DNA of 64,000 nt from an uncultured Lachnospiraceae bacterium (GCA_947591155.1 CANQDA010000007.1:1-64000), one strand, 5' to 3'. Shown: positions 18,011 to 30,561, counted from the stretch's first letter. Made by a program: numbers and translations. Notes: generated from the sequence alone by a model not told the origin.

Positions 18011-19111
18011 ATGATTGTCGAATCAATAAAATTGAATCATTTTCGAAATTATGACAATCTGGATCTGAAGTTGGACAAGGGTACAAATCTTTTTTATGGA
18101 AACAACGCACAAGGAAAGACAAATATCCTTGAATCCGTTTATTTGTGTGGGACAACCCGTTCCCATAAGGGAAGCAAAGACAGAGAAGTTATCCATTTCG
18201 GAGAGGAAGAATCCCATATCTGCATGAAGATTAGAAAAGGAGAGTTTCCTTACCGAATTGACATGCACCTGAAAAAGAACAGGGCAAAGGGAATCGCAAT
18301 CAACAAAATGCCAGTCAGAAAAGCCAGTGAGCTGATCGGTCTTGGCAATTTTGTTTTCTTCTCTCCCGAAGATCTTAATATCATCAAAAACGGTCCGTCT
18401 GAGAGAAGAAGATTTATGGACATGGAATTGTGTCAGCTGGACAAAATCTATCTCTACCATTTGTCAAACTACAGCAAGATCCTGATTCAGAGAAACAAAT
18501 TATTAAAGGATTACAATTTTTATCCGGAAGCGGATACGATGCTGGATGTGCTTGATGAACAACTTGTCAGCCACGGCGTTGTGCTGATAGACCTGAGAAA
18601 AAGTTTTGTTGAAGAGCTCAATCAGATCATCAGTGAAATTCATAGCAATTTATCCGGAAAAAAGGAACATCTGATCCTGGAATATGAAAATCATACGGAA
18701 AAGGAAGAATTCAAAAGAAAACTGGAAGAAAACCGAGAAAAAGATATACGGACAAAATTGACAAACTATGGTCCTCACAGAGATGACCTTTGTTTTCTGA
18801 TCGACGGGATCGACATCCGAAAATATGGTTCTCAGGGACAGCAGAGGACAACGGCTCTCTCTCTGAAGCTTTCAGAAATTGAAATTGTAAAACAGAATGT
18901 AAAAGACACACCGGTACTTCTGCTCGATGACGTTTTGTCCGAATTAGACAGCAGCAGACAGAAATATCTGCTTGATAGTATTCACGATATACAGACATTG
19001 ATCACCTGCACCGGAATCGACGATTTTATCAGTTATCATTTTAAGATCGATAAATTATTTGAAGTTGTAGAAGGAAAGGTAAAAGAAAGAAAATATAAGA
19101 ATATCACATAA
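18011..19111 (+). CDS. recF: DNA repair and recombination protein RecF
   Basis: An SMC-like ATPase that helps load RecA at gaps. 366 residues: IKLNHFRNYDNLDL opening, Walker A YGNNAQGKTNILE, signature region YGSQGQQRTTALSLKL and Walker B PVLLLDDVLSELD. It is in the canonical dnaN-S4-recF-gyrB series. Confidence 0.96.
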   Translation: MIVESIKLNHFRNYDNLDLKLDKGTNLFYGNNAQGKTNILESVYLCGTTRSHKGSKDREVIHFGEEESHICMKIRKGEFPYRIDMHLKKNRAKGIAINKMPVRKASELIGLGNFVFFSPEDLNIIKNGPSERRRFMDMELCQLDKIYLYHLSNYSKILIQRNKLLKDYNFYPEADTMLDVLDEQLVSHGVVLIDLRKSFVEELNQIISEIHSNLSGKKEHLILEYENHTEKEEFKRKLEENREKDIRTKLTNYGPHRDDLCFLIDGIDIRKYGSQGQQRTTALSLKLSEIEIVKQNVKDTPVLLLDDVLSELDSSRQKYLLDSIHDIQTLITCTGIDDFISYHFKIDKLFEVVEGKVKERKYKNIT

Positions 19112-19121
19112 AGGCTATTAA

Positions 19122-21104
<1,983 letters not shown>

Positions 21105-21187
21105 ATTTGAATTGTCAAACTGTATTTAAGTTATAAAAACAATTCTTTTGTATTTAAGGTTTAGAAAAAGTAGAGGAGGATCAAACC

Positions 21188-23752
21188 TTGGAAGACAACA
21201 TTTTTGACCAGATCAAAGAGGTTGACTTGAAAAAGACGATGGAGGAAAACTACATCGACTATGCGATGAGCGTAATCGCAGCCCGCGCGCTTCCGGACGT
21301 CCGGGACGGACTGAAGCCCGTGCAGAGAAGAGTTCTCTACTCCATGATAGAGCTGAATAACGGGCCGGACAAGCCGCATCGAAAGTGCGCGCGTATCGTT
21401 GGTGATACGATGGGTAAATATCACCCGCACGGAGACAGCTCCATCTACGGAGCGCTCGTCAATATGGCGCAGGAGTGGTCGACGAGATATCCGCTCGTGG
21501 ATGGTCACGGAAATTTCGGTTCGGTTGACGGCGACGGAGCGGCAGCCATGCGTTACACCGAGGCTCGCTTGAGCAAAATCTCGATGGAGATGCTTGCCGA
21601 CATCAATAAAGACACCGTGGACTTTCAGCCGAACTTTGACGAGACAGAGCGAGAGCCGGTCGTGCTTCCGTCCAGATACCCGAACCTGCTCGTCAACGGG
21701 ACTGCCGGCATCGCAGTCGGTATGGCGACGAACATCCCACCGCACAATCTGAAAGAGATTGTCTCCGCGGTCGTCAAGATCATCGACAACCGCGTCGAGG
21801 AACAGAGAGACACGACAATCGAAGAGGTCATGGATATCGTCAAGGGGCCGGATTTTCCGACTGGCGCGCAGATTCTCGGAACAAGGGGAATCGAGGAGGC
21901 ATACCGCACCGGCAAAGGCAAAATCCGCGTTCGCGCGATCACGAACATTGAGACGATGCCGAACGGGAAGAGCCGCATCATCGTGACGGAGCTTCCGTTC
22001 ATGGTGAACAAGGCTCGACTGATTGAAAAGATGGCGGAGCTTGTCCGCGAAAAAAGGATCGACGGTATCACGGCGATCACTGATGAGTCGAGCCGCGAGG
22101 GTATGCGCATCAACGTCGAGCTGAGAAGAGACGTCAACGCCAACGTGATCCTGAATCAGCTCTTCAAGCACACGCAGCTTCAGGATACCTTCGGCGTGAA
22201 TATGCTGGCGCTCGTGAAGAACCAGCCTAAGGTGCTCAACCTTCTTCAGATGCTGTCCTACTACCTGAAGCATCAGGAGGACGTCGTCACCAGAAGGACA
22301 AAATACGAGCTGAACAAGGCTGAGGAAAGGGCGCACATTTTGCAAGGTCTGCTGATTGCGCTCGACAACATTGACGAGGTGATCAAGATCGTCCGCGGTT
22401 CCCAGACGGCGCAGATCGCGAAGGAAGGACTGATGGAGCGTTTCGGTCTCTCCGACGCGCAGGCACAGGCGATCGTGGACATGCGTCTGCGCGCGCTGAC
22501 CGGTCTGGAGAGGGAAAAAATTGAGAAAGAGCATGCGGAGCTGATGGAAAAGATCAAGGAGTACAAGGCGATCCTTGCGGATGAAAATCTCCTGCTTGGC
22601 GTCATCAAAAAAGAGCTTCTCGCGATCTCCGAGAAATACGGCGACGACAGAAGGACCTCGATCGGCTTTGACACGTTCGACATTTCCACCGAGGATCTGA
22701 TCCCGGATGAGAATGCCGTCATCACGATGACGAAGCTCGGTTACATCAAACGTATGACGCCGGACAATTTCAAGAGTCAGAACCGCGGCGGCAAGGGCAT
22801 CAAGGGGATGCAGACGATCGAGAACGATTACATAGACGAGCTCTTTATGACGACGACGCATCACTACCTGATGTTCTTCACGAACAAGGGCCGCGTCTAC
22901 CGGATCAAGGCTTACGAGATCCCGGAGGCCGGAAGAACCGCGCGCGGCACGGCGATCGTCAATCTGCTGCAGCTCGCGCCGGAGGAGAAGATCACGGCGG
23001 TGATCCCGATTCGGGACTACGATGAGAGTCATTTCCTGTTTATGGCGACGAGAAACGGACTTGTGAAGAAGACGCCGATCACAGATTTTGCGCATGTGAG
23101 AAAAACTGGGCTCACTGCCATTACTCTCCGTGAGGACGACGAATTAATCGAAGTCAAATTTACAGATAATATGAAGGACATCTTCCTCGTGACAAGATAT
23201 GGACAGTGTATCCGATTCCACGAGACGGATGTGAGAAAGACCGGACGCACCTCGATGGGCGTGATCGGCATGAATCTCTCTGATGGCGATGAGATCGTCG
23301 GCATGCAGCTTGACGTACAGGGCGAGTATCTGCTGATCGTATCGGAGAACGGCATGGGCAAGCTGACCGCAATCGACGAGTTCTCTGCACAGTACCGCGG
23401 CGGCAAGGGCGTGAAATGCTATAAGATCGTGGAGAAGACCGGCAACGTCGTCGGAGTCAAGGCGGTCAACAGCGACAACGAGGTCATGTTGATCAACACG
23501 GAAGGTATTATCATCCAGATGCCTTGCGAGGACATCTCTGTGCTCGGCCGTGTGACAAGCGGCGTGAAGCTGATGAATCTGGCGAGCGGTACGAAGGTGG
23601 CGAGTGTTGCGAAGGTAAGAGACTCTTCTGTGAAGATGGAAGAGGAAGATACGGATCAGGGTTTGCCCGAAGATCAGTCCGAAGCAGAAAGTGATTCGGA
23701 TGAGATGGATTCAAAGGAAAGCTCGAAAGAGGAAGAGAAGAAGGAAGACTAA
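21188..23752 (+). CDS. gyrA: DNA gyrase subunit A
   Basis: DNA-cleaving subunit of gyrase; 854 residues from a TTG start with GAGGAGG 8 nt upstream. The catalytic tyrosine is Y123 in [11 protein letters not shown]. The quinolone-resistance region reads [17 protein letters not shown], with S84 and G88 at the positions of E. coli S83 and D87. Six beta-pinwheel blades follow (e.g. [27 protein letters not shown]). The last 45 residues are an acidic, Ser/Glu/Asp-rich tail. Confidence 0.97.
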   Translation: MEDNIFDQIKEVDLKKTMEENYIDYAMSVIAARALPDVRDGLKPVQRRVLYSMIELNNGPDKPHRKCARIVGDTMGKYHPHGDSSIYGALVNMAQEWSTRYPLVDGHGNFGSVDGDGAAAMRYTEARLSKISMEMLADINKDTVDFQPNFDETEREPVVLPSRYPNLLVNGTAGIAVGMATNIPPHNLKEIVSAVVKIIDNRVEEQRDTTIEEVMDIVKGPDFPTGAQILGTRGIEEAYRTGKGKIRVRAITNIETMPNGKSRIIVTELPFMVNKARLIEKMAELVREKRIDGITAITDESSREGMRINVELRRDVNANVILNQLFKHTQLQDTFGVNMLALVKNQPKVLNLLQMLSYYLKHQEDVVTRRTKYELNKAEERAHILQGLLIALDNIDEVIKIVRGSQTAQIAKEGLMERFGLSDAQAQAIVDMRLRALTGLEREKIEKEHAELMEKIKEYKAILADENLLLGVIKKELLAISEKYGDDRRTSIGFDTFDISTEDLIPDENAVITMTKLGYIKRMTPDNFKSQNRGGKGIKGMQTIENDYIDELFMTTTHHYLMFFTNKGRVYRIKAYEIPEAGRTARGTAIVNLLQLAPEEKITAVIPIRDYDESHFLFMATRNGLVKKTPITDFAHVRKTGLTAITLREDDELIEVKFTDNMKDIFLVTRYGQCIRFHETDVRKTGRTSMGVIGMNLSDGDEIVGMQLDVQGEYLLIVSENGMGKLTAIDEFSAQYRGGKGVKCYKIVEKTGNVVGVKAVNSDNEVMLINTEGIIIQMPCEDISVLGRVTSGVKLMNLASGTKVASVAKVRDSSVKMEEEDTDQGLPEDQSEAESDSDEMDSKESSKEEEKKED

Positions 23753-23758
23753 AGAAAT

Positions 23759-25102
23759 ATGAGGGTACGAAGGCTGATCGCCGTCTGGACGGCAAAGATC
23801 GTCAGTACCGCATGCAGATTTTCCGGCAGGCAGGGCGTCACGCTTGCCGGAAGAATTGCGCTTAAGCTGGATCCGAAGATCCTCTCGGATCTGGCTTCCA
23901 TGGTGCGGGAAGAGATCTTTGTGGTCTGCGGGACAAACGGAAAGACAACTACAAACAATCTCCTCTGTTCCGCGATTGAGTCGGAGGGCAAAAAGCTGGT
24001 GTGTAACCACACCGGCTCGAACATGCTCGCCGGCGTCGCGGCTGCTTTCGTGCTGGCGGCCGGAAATAACGGGAAGCTGGATGCGGACTACGCCTGCATT
24101 GAGATTGACGAGGCATCCACACTGCGCATTTTTCCGCACTTTAAGCCGGACTACATGGTGCTGACGAATCTGTTTCGGGATCAGCTCGACCGCTATGGTG
24201 AGATTGATATTACGATGGACATTCTGGACCGTGCGATGAAGATGGCGCCGGGGATGACATTGATCGTGAACGGGGACGACGCGCTCTCGGAGTATCTGGC
24301 GATGAAGAGCGGGAATCCGTATAAAACTTACGGGATTTCCGAGCAGGTGTTCAAAGAGCAGAGTTCAGAACAGGGCAGTCATGAAATCCGTGAGGGCCGT
24401 TTCTGCAAAAACTGCGGCGCGCGGTTGGAGTATGAGTTCTATCACTACAGCCAGCTCGGAAAGTACCATTGTCCGGAATGTGGATTCACACGCCCCGAGA
24501 TCGATTTCGACGCCTCGCACATCGATATGTCGGACGGGCTTGGCTTTGAGGTGGAAGGACGGCAGATCAGGGCCGATTATCGGGGCTTTTACAACATCTA
24601 CAACATCCTCGCGGCCTACAGCGCGGCGAGGACGGCAGGTCTGGCGCTTGCGAACTTCGACGATGTTCTGAAAAAATTCAATCCGCAAAACGGGCGTATG
24701 GAACAATTTGAGATCGAAGGAACACATATTGTATTAAATCTCGCGAAGAACCCGGCCGGTTTCAACCAGAATATCTCCGCGGTCATGGAGGACGAAAAAC
24801 CGAAGGATATCATCATCGTTATCAACGACAACGCGCAGGACGGGACAGACATTTCCTGGCTGTGGGACGTTGATTTCGACCGCTTCGCGCAGGAGAGCAT
24901 CCGCTCGATTACGGTCAGCGGAATCCGCTGTCAGGATATGCGGCTGCGCATGAAATACGTGGATATTCCGTCCGAGCTGATTGCGGATGTGAAGAGCGCG
25001 ATCGAGGCGCGGATCAAAGACGGCTGTGGAAATCTGTATGTGCTCGTGAATTACACGGCGCTGTTTTCAACACGGAATCTATTGGTGGGGATGCAGAATT
25101 GA
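23759..25102 (+). CDS. murT: Lipid II isoglutaminyl synthase, MurT subunit
   Basis: With GatD, amidates the alpha-carboxyl of D-Glu in lipid II to D-isoglutamine. 447 residues. The Mur-ligase P-loop is VCGTNGKTTTNNLL, with NHTGSNMLAGV after it. A Cys4 zinc ribbon characteristic of MurT is visible (FCKNCGARLEYEF ... GKYHCPECGF). The C-terminal DUF1727 region begins near MEQFEIEGTHIVLNLAKNPA. It starts 6 bp after gyrA. gatD, normally adjacent, is here about 0.6 kb away. Confidence 0.95.
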   Translation: MRVRRLIAVWTAKIVSTACRFSGRQGVTLAGRIALKLDPKILSDLASMVREEIFVVCGTNGKTTTNNLLCSAIESEGKKLVCNHTGSNMLAGVAAAFVLAAGNNGKLDADYACIEIDEASTLRIFPHFKPDYMVLTNLFRDQLDRYGEIDITMDILDRAMKMAPGMTLIVNGDDALSEYLAMKSGNPYKTYGISEQVFKEQSSEQGSHEIREGRFCKNCGARLEYEFYHYSQLGKYHCPECGFTRPEIDFDASHIDMSDGLGFEVEGRQIRADYRGFYNIYNILAAYSAARTAGLALANFDDVLKKFNPQNGRMEQFEIEGTHIVLNLAKNPAGFNQNISAVMEDEKPKDIIIVINDNAQDGTDISWLWDVDFDRFAQESIRSITVSGIRCQDMRLRMKYVDIPSELIADVKSAIEARIKDGCGNLYVLVNYTALFSTRNLLVGMQN

Positions 25103-25274
25103 ATTTACATGGCGCGTTGCTATCAAAAAAAGGTGTAGAGCCTTGATGATTCAACAGACTTTACACCTTTGTCCGCAGGTTGCTGATTTATATGTAAACA
25201 CTGATGAATGTCAGTTTTATCATTTGTGGAGTAATCTCAGGTAAATTGGTAAGGTTAGCTTATGTGAGTGTTGC

Positions 25275-25460
25275 TTATTTCCTGTTTTTCTCTTCGTTGC
25301 CGTTGCAGATAGCTTCATAAGTTTTTGTCAACTCTTTGTAGTCTTCAAGAGTTTTACAATCTTTCAGATTATTAAGTATACGCGCCTGCTCAAGTCTTCT
25401 GCTAAGAGATTCGACTACTTCTGCATTGGTTGGCATATTGTTATCACTCACTTTCTTCAC
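25275..25460 (-). CDS. Small protein of unknown function inserted between murT and gatD
   Basis: Up to 61 residues on the opposite strand to its neighbours: MPTNAEVVESLSRRLEQARI, then a helical, charged remainder ending ICNGNEEKNRK. No membrane segment or known motif. An AAAGGAAG site precedes it; the start could be the GTG at 25460, the GTG at 25451 or the ATG at 25436. A near-consensus promoter (25499-25527) supports expression. The family is not recognised. Confidence 0.6.
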   Translation of the reverse strand: MKKVSDNNMPTNAEVVESLSRRLEQARILNNLKDCKTLEDYKELTKTYEAICNGNEEKNRK

Positions 25461-25465
25461 TTCCT

Positions 25466-25510
25466 TTCTGTTATAATTTAGTATTTCGTTACATGTAAAT
25501 TATAACAGAA
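25466..25510. repeat. 15-bp perfect inverted repeat upstream of the small gene
   Basis: TTCTGTTATAATTTA (25466-25480) and its exact reverse complement (25496-25510) flank 15 bp. Each arm contains TATAAT. A second motif, AAAGGTGTA(G/A)AGCC, occurs near 25128 and near 25517 and in inverted form near 25150 (TTTACACCTTT), so related repeat sequences flank the small gene. Confidence 0.75.
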
Positions 25511-25527
25511 GGTTGAAAAGGTGTAAA
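25499..25527 (-). promoter_or_regulatory. Promoter of the small inserted gene
   Basis: Minus-strand TTTACA, 17-bp spacer, TATAAT, about 40-50 bp before the small gene. The -10 lies in one arm of the 15-bp inverted repeat, giving a possible operator or hairpin. Confidence 0.75.
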
Positions 25528-25694
25528 GCCTGTTCAATTACCAAGGAGCAAAATCAGGGAAATTTTATCGAATGAAAAATATGTGCGCGAATTTAATACA
25601 ATAAATGGTAAAGTATAAATAAAAAGAGATAAAAGTATTATAGAAGATAAATATATTTTTGTCAACAAGAAATAAAAATTCGGAGAGAAAAGTT

Positions 25695-26408
25695 GTGAAG
25701 ATCACGATAGGACATCTTTACCCGGATCTGTTAAATCTGTACGGTGACCGGGGAAACATACAATGCATGAGAAAACGATGCGAGTGGCGTGGGATCGAGG
25801 CGGCGGTTCGGGAATTTCAACTTTCGGATCCGATTGATTTCGCGAAGCTGGATATCGTGCTGTTGGGCGGCGGTTCGGACCGGGAGGAGATGCTGGTCTG
25901 CGAAAGGCTGAAGACGATACAAAAGGATTTCAAAGCTTATGTCGAAGACAACGGCGTTGTGATCGCGGTCTGTGGCGGCTATCAGCTGCTCGGGCACTAT
26001 TATGATACGGACGATGGCCGGATCGAGGGACTTTCGCTCGTGGATCTGTACACGGAGCAGGGAAGTCCGCGCCTGATCTCGAATATTGTGATCGAGAATG
26101 AACTGTTTTCGCAGCCGATCGTCGGCTTTGAGAACCACGGCGGAAGGACGTATATCGGGGACAATCAGCCGCTCGGGAAAGTGAGATTCGGCTATGGGAA
26201 CAACGGAAAGGACGGCGCGGAGGGGATCCTCTACAAAAACGTCGTCGGAACGTATCTGCACGGGCCGCTGCTGCCGAAAAATCCGCAGGTCTGCGATCAT
26301 CTGATCGGCAACGCGTTGGAGCGAAAGTACGGAAAATCGGAGCTTGCGCCGCTTGACGACAGCCAGGAGCTGGAGGCGAACCGTTATATTGTGGAGCGCT
26401 TCTGCTGA
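25695..26408 (+). CDS. gatD: Lipid II isoglutaminyl synthase, GatD glutaminase subunit
   Basis: Supplies ammonia from glutamine to MurT. 237 residues from a GTG with GGAGAG 7 nt upstream; a longer frame to 25659 lacks a site. Class I (CobB/CobQ-like) glutamine amidotransferase: LYPDLLNLYGDRGN at the start, nucleophile Cys in VIAVCGGYQLLG, and the catalytic His in GTYLHGPLLPKNP. The 25103-25694 spacer before it contains the inserted small gene. Confidence 0.94.
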   Translation: MKITIGHLYPDLLNLYGDRGNIQCMRKRCEWRGIEAAVREFQLSDPIDFAKLDIVLLGGGSDREEMLVCERLKTIQKDFKAYVEDNGVVIAVCGGYQLLGHYYDTDDGRIEGLSLVDLYTEQGSPRLISNIVIENELFSQPIVGFENHGGRTYIGDNQPLGKVRFGYGNNGKDGAEGILYKNVVGTYLHGPLLPKNPQVCDHLIGNALERKYGKSELAPLDDSQELEANRYIVERFC

Positions 26409-26525
26409 AAATTTTAGCTGCTGATTTTTTCAAAGTATAAGATAAGACAAAGTGCTGACTGCAAAATATGAGAGACTGAAAAACTTATTGATGCTGACAA
26501 ATTTGTAATTGACAGTAGAAAATAC

Positions 26526-26554
26526 TTGACAAACCGTATATAGCGTTGTAGCTT
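26526..26554 (+). promoter_or_regulatory. Promoter of the metK riboswitch transcript
   Basis: A consensus -35 TTGACA (26526-26531), 17-bp spacer and a weak -10 TAGCTT; an alternative TATAAG lies a few bases on. The transcript would begin about 25 bp before the SAM aptamer. Confidence 0.6.
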
Positions 26555-26584
26555 ATAAGCTGTACAAGTTAATAATTGCTTTTC

Positions 26585-26684
26585 TCTTATTCAGAGTGGT
26601 GGAGATACATAGGATCTGTGAAGCCACGGCAACCCCGGCGACGGAAGGTGCCAACCTGAGCGAGTAAACTCGAACAATAAGGGG
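26585..26684 (+). ncRNA. SAM-I riboswitch (S-box) controlling metK
   Basis: The leader has the SAM-I core: CTTATTCAGAGTGGTGGAGA, GATCTGTGAAGCCACGGCAA with CCCC, GGTGCCAACCTGAGC, and a closing ACAATAAGGGG that pairs with the initial CTTATT (P1). It is followed by a terminator hairpin. When SAM is bound, P1 forms and the terminator shuts off metK, the gene that makes SAM. Confidence 0.93.
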
Positions 26685-26703
26685 ATTTGATGATGTCGAT
26701 TGA

Positions 26704-26728
26704 GTCCGCCTTTTTGGCGGATTTTTTC
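26704..26728 (+). terminator. SAM riboswitch expression-platform terminator
   Basis: TCCGCC-TTTTT-GGCGGA followed by TTTTTTC, between the aptamer and metK. It is the regulated terminator of the S-box. Confidence 0.9.
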
Positions 26729-26780
26729 ATTTCCTTATACATGAGAAGAAAAGCAGCCACTTAAGGAAAGGAAGGTACAA

Positions 26781-27968
26781 ATGGACAAGTTATTGTTTAC
26801 CTCGGAATCCGTGACGGAGGGACATCCGGACAAAATGTGCGACCAGATCTCGGATGCGATCCTAGACGCCTTGCTTGCGCAGGATCCGATGAGCCGTGTG
26901 GCATGCGAGACGGCCACGACGACTGGACTGGTGCTCGTGATGGGCGAGATCACGACGTCGGCCTATGTCGATATTCAGAAGATCGTGCGAGACACCGTAC
27001 GCGAGATTGGCTACACGCGCGGGAAATACGGCTTTGACGCGGACACCTGCGGCGTGATCACGGCGATCGACGAGCAGTCGGCGGACATTGCGATGGGCGT
27101 GGACAAGGCGCTTGAGGCGAAGGAAAACACGATGACGGACGATGAGATCGAGGCGATCGGCGCGGGCGACCAGGGCATGATGTTCGGTTATGCTACTAAC
27201 GAGACGCCGGAATATATGCCGTATCCGATCTCTCTGGCGCACAAGCTGGCGCTTCAGCTCACAAAGATCCGGAAGGACGGCACGCTACCGTATCTGCGCC
27301 CGGACGGAAAGACACAGGTGACCGTGGAGTACGACGAAAACGGCAAGCCGTCGCGGCTGGACGCCGTGGTGCTCTCCACGCAGCACGATCCGGATGTGAC
27401 GCAAGAGCAGATTCATGAGGATATCAAAAAGCATGTCTTCGATGTGATATTGCCGAAGGACATGGTGGACGGCGAGACAAAGTTCTTCATCAATCCGACC
27501 GGACGTTTCGTGATCGGCGGACCGCACGGGGACAGCGGACTGACCGGGCGCAAGATCATCGTGGACACCTACGGCGGCTATGCGAGACACGGCGGCGGCG
27601 CGTTCTCCGGCAAGGATTGCACGAAAGTGGACCGCTCCGCGGCATACGCGGCGCGCTATGTGGCGAAAAATCTCGTGGCGGCCGGGATGGCTGAGAAATG
27701 CGAGATCCAGCTGTCCTACGCAATCGGTGTGGCGCGTCCGACCTCGATCATGGTGGATACCTTCGGTACCGGAAGGCTTTCCGATGAGAAGATTACGGAA
27801 ATTGTGAGGGAAAACTTCGATCTGCGCCCGGCCGGGATCATCAAGATGCTGAACCTGCGCCGTCCGATCTACAAGCAGACGGCCGCGTACGGGCATTTCG
27901 GAAGAAATGATCTGGACCTGCCGTGGGAGAAGCTGGATAAGGTGGAGACATTGAAAAAATATTTATAA
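26781..27968 (+). CDS. metK: S-adenosylmethionine synthetase
   Basis: Makes SAM from methionine and ATP. The 395 residues match the family. Motifs: [20 protein letters not shown] (N-terminus), [12 protein letters not shown], and the ATP loop [21 protein letters not shown] with [25 protein letters not shown] precedes the ATG. Controlled by the SAM-I riboswitch. Confidence 0.98.
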   Translation: MDKLLFTSESVTEGHPDKMCDQISDAILDALLAQDPMSRVACETATTTGLVLVMGEITTSAYVDIQKIVRDTVREIGYTRGKYGFDADTCGVITAIDEQSADIAMGVDKALEAKENTMTDDEIEAIGAGDQGMMFGYATNETPEYMPYPISLAHKLALQLTKIRKDGTLPYLRPDGKTQVTVEYDENGKPSRLDAVVLSTQHDPDVTQEQIHEDIKKHVFDVILPKDMVDGETKFFINPTGRFVIGGPHGDSGLTGRKIIVDTYGGYARHGGGAFSGKDCTKVDRSAAYAARYVAKNLVAAGMAEKCEIQLSYAIGVARPTSIMVDTFGTGRLSDEKITEIVRENFDLRPAGIIKMLNLRRPIYKQTAAYGHFGRNDLDLPWEKLDKVETLKKYL

Positions 27969-27978
27969 AAGCTTGACA

Positions 27979-28016
27979 AAAAACCCGGAGGGTCGTACCT
28001 TTCCGGGTTTTCTTTT
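27979..28016 (+). terminator. metK terminator
   Basis: AAAACCCGGA and TCCGGGTTTT pair over 10 bp around a 12-nt loop; the strand ends in TTTTCTTTT. It lies 11 bp after metK. Confidence 0.88.
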
Positions 28017-28118
28017 ATAAAAAGTTTAGAATTATAGAACAATGTTTAGATGAAAAAACCGATGGGACATGCTATACTAAAATAACACGAAATTGACAGA
28101 GAGTATTCGGGTGAACAT

Positions 28119-29693
28119 ATGAAGTTAAAAACAAGGTTGATCATCGCGTTTCTGGTGATCATTCTGGTGCCGTTTCTTTTATTCAGCATTGTTTTCTGGG
28201 GTTTTACCAGATTTCAGAGACACACGATCGAGCAGAATTACGGCGTTTCCGTCTCCGTGGAAAATATTTCCGACTCCATGCGGCTGATCGGGCAGACGAC
28301 GCAGGGAATCTTTGAGCAGCTGACGGAACAATCGGACAGCGATCCGCAGAGGTTTCTGCAGGAGTCCTATCTGGAGCAGATCAATGAAAAGCTTCTGGAG
28401 AAACACTCCTATCTGCTTGTCCGGAAGGACGGCGAGCTCTTTTACAACGGTTCCGGAGAGGATGTCGACATGCTTTTTGAGGCGCTTCCGAAGTTCCGCA
28501 GCTTCAGCAGTACTTCCGACGGAGGATCGTATATCGGCGGGGACATCCGGGTGTTCGTGAAGCAGCTCGACGTTGACGTACCATATGCCGGGAAGGATGC
28601 ATTTTCAGAGGATGGGGAAAGCAGCAAAAAGGTCTTGACAAAGCCTGATACGACGTCAGAGGAAGAAGACTCGAAGATAAGCATTTTTATCATCTCCTCC
28701 GTGAGCGATATCATTGCGCAAAACGGCCGGCTGATCCTGGATCTGCTGATCTCGATCGTCGTGATCCTGATCTTCGCGGCGTTTCTCATGATCATCTGGA
28801 TCTACACGGGCGTGCACACGCCGCTGCAGAAGCTCAGCGAGGCGACGCACCGCATCAAGGAGGAGGATTTCGACTTTGAACTTAACGTAAAGGGCAAAGA
28901 CGAGATCAGCGAGCTCTGCCGGGATTTCGATGATATGCGCCAGCGGCTGAAGGATGTGGACGAGGAGAAAAAAACCTTCGACCGCCAGAGCAAGGAGCTG
29001 ATCAGCAATATCTCCCACGATCTGAAGACGCCGATCACGGCGGTGAAAGGCTACGTCGAGGGGATCATGGACGGCGTCGCGGACACGCCTGAGAAGATGG
29101 ACCGCTACATCCGCACCATCTACATCAAGGCGAACGATATGGACCGCCTGATCGACGAGCTGACCTTTTACTCTAAAATCGACACGAACCGTATTCCGTA
29201 CAATTTCAACCGGATCGATGTCGCGGAGTATTTTGACGACTGCGCCGAGGAGGTCGGTCTGGAGATGCGCGAGCGGAACATCGTGTTCTCTTACATCAAC
29301 ACGGTGGAGCCGGGGACGTTGATCATCGCGGACGCGGAGCAGCTCAAGCGCGTGATCAACAATATCATCGGCAACTCAGTCAAATATATGGACAAGGACA
29401 AGAAGTACGTCCAGCTCCGTGTGATGGATGTCGAAGATTTTGTCCAGGTCGAGCTGGAGGACAACGGAAAGGGCATTCCGAATCAGGAGCTGGTCTCGGT
29501 CTTTGACCGTTTCTACCGGGCAGACCAGTCGCGCAACTCGGCGCAGGGAGGCAGTGGTATCGGATTGTCCATCGTGAAGAAAATCGTCGAGGATCACGGA
29601 GGAAGGATCTGGGCGACCAGCAAGGTCGGCGAGGGAACGGTCATGCATTTTGTGGTTCGAAAATATGCGTATTCGGATCAGAGCGTTTCGTGA
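28119..29693 (+). CDS. Two-component sensor histidine kinase
   Basis: 524 residues. A membrane helix at about 8-28, an extracellular sensor region of about 165 residues, a second helix at about 205-230 (LILDLLISIVVILIFAAFLM), then HAMP. The dimerisation/phosphoacceptor box is SNISHDLKTPITAVKGY with H300. ATPase boxes are NNIIGNSVKYM (N), DNGKGIP (G1) and GGSGIGLSIVKKIVE (G2). It autophosphorylates and passes phosphate to the regulator encoded 96 bp downstream. The order kinase-then-regulator is the reverse of the usual. Signal unknown. Confidence 0.94.
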   Translation: MKLKTRLIIAFLVIILVPFLLFSIVFWGFTRFQRHTIEQNYGVSVSVENISDSMRLIGQTTQGIFEQLTEQSDSDPQRFLQESYLEQINEKLLEKHSYLLVRKDGELFYNGSGEDVDMLFEALPKFRSFSSTSDGGSYIGGDIRVFVKQLDVDVPYAGKDAFSEDGESSKKVLTKPDTTSEEEDSKISIFIISSVSDIIAQNGRLILDLLISIVVILIFAAFLMIIWIYTGVHTPLQKLSEATHRIKEEDFDFELNVKGKDEISELCRDFDDMRQRLKDVDEEKKTFDRQSKELISNISHDLKTPITAVKGYVEGIMDGVADTPEKMDRYIRTIYIKANDMDRLIDELTFYSKIDTNRIPYNFNRIDVAEYFDDCAEEVGLEMRERNIVFSYINTVEPGTLIIADAEQLKRVINNIIGNSVKYMDKDKKYVQLRVMDVEDFVQVELEDNGKGIPNQELVSVFDRFYRADQSRNSAQGGSGIGLSIVKKIVEDHGGRIWATSKVGEGTVMHFVVRKYAYSDQSVS

Positions 29694-29788
29694 TGACGAA
29701 TCAGGATGCTTCATGATAAAGTATCTGCCGCCATGGCTGTAAAGGTTTGTTTCCGGATAGATGTAAAGGAGCAAGGAGGAATTTCTGC

Positions 29789-30478
29789 ATGAGTAAGATT
29801 TTGATTATTGAGGATGAAACGGCGATCGCCGATCTCGAAAGGGATTATTTGGAGCTGTCGGGTTTTGAAGTGCAGATCGAGAATTCCGGCGACAGAGGGT
29901 TGGTGCGGGCTTTGGAAGAGGAGTTTGATCTGATCATTCTTGACCTGATGCTTCCGGGTCTGGATGGGTTTGAGATATGCAGAAAGATCCGTGAGCAAAA
30001 GAACCTGCCGATCATCATGGTCTCGGCCAAGAAGGACGACATCGACAAGATCCGGGGCCTCGGTCTCGGCGCGGACGATTATATGACGAAGCCCTTCAGT
30101 CCGAGCGAGCTGGTCGCGCGCGTGAAGGCGCATCTCGCGCGATATGAGCGTCTGGTGAACAGCAACGTTCAGGAGAACGACATCATAGAGATCCGCGGCA
30201 TCAAGATCGACAGGACGGCCCGCCGTGTCTGGATCAACGGGGAAGAGAAGAATTTCACGACGAAGGAATTCGATCTGCTGACGTTTCTGGCGCAGAATCC
30301 GAATCATGTGTTCACGAAGGAAGAGCTGTTCCGGGAGATCTGGGACATGGAATCGGTCGGGGACATCGCGACGGTCACAGTGCATATCAAGAAGATCCGC
30401 GAGAAGATTGAGAAGCAGTCCTCCAAGCCGCAGTACATCGAGACGATCTGGGGCGTCGGCTACCGCTTCAAGATGTGA
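29789..30478 (+). CDS. OmpR/PhoB-family response regulator
   Basis: 229 residues from the ATG at 29789 (AAGGAGG 10 nt upstream). The receiver domain has acidic pocket EDE (8-10), phosphoacceptor D52 in LIILDLMLPGLDGFE, and K in IIMVSAKKDD. The C-terminal winged helix includes RRVWINGEEKNFTTKEFDLL and GDIATVTVHIKKIREKIE, ending IETIWGVGYRFKM. It pairs with the kinase upstream; targets unknown. Confidence 0.95.
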   Translation: MSKILIIEDETAIADLERDYLELSGFEVQIENSGDRGLVRALEEEFDLIILDLMLPGLDGFEICRKIREQKNLPIIMVSAKKDDIDKIRGLGLGADDYMTKPFSPSELVARVKAHLARYERLVNSNVQENDIIEIRGIKIDRTARRVWINGEEKNFTTKEFDLLTFLAQNPNHVFTKEELFREIWDMESVGDIATVTVHIKKIREKIEKQSSKPQYIETIWGVGYRFKM

Positions 30479-30561
30479 AATGTAAATACGGATAAAAGGT
30501 GGAACAGGGGACAGAAGGCGCGGGGAGGCACGAGGGAAAACAGGATCGTTGGGAAGGGAAT

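Noticed and set aside
21161..23095. 644-residue minus-strand frame opposite gyrA
   Set aside because: Antisense shadow of a strongly conserved gyrA; Arg/His/Asp-rich and without any motif.
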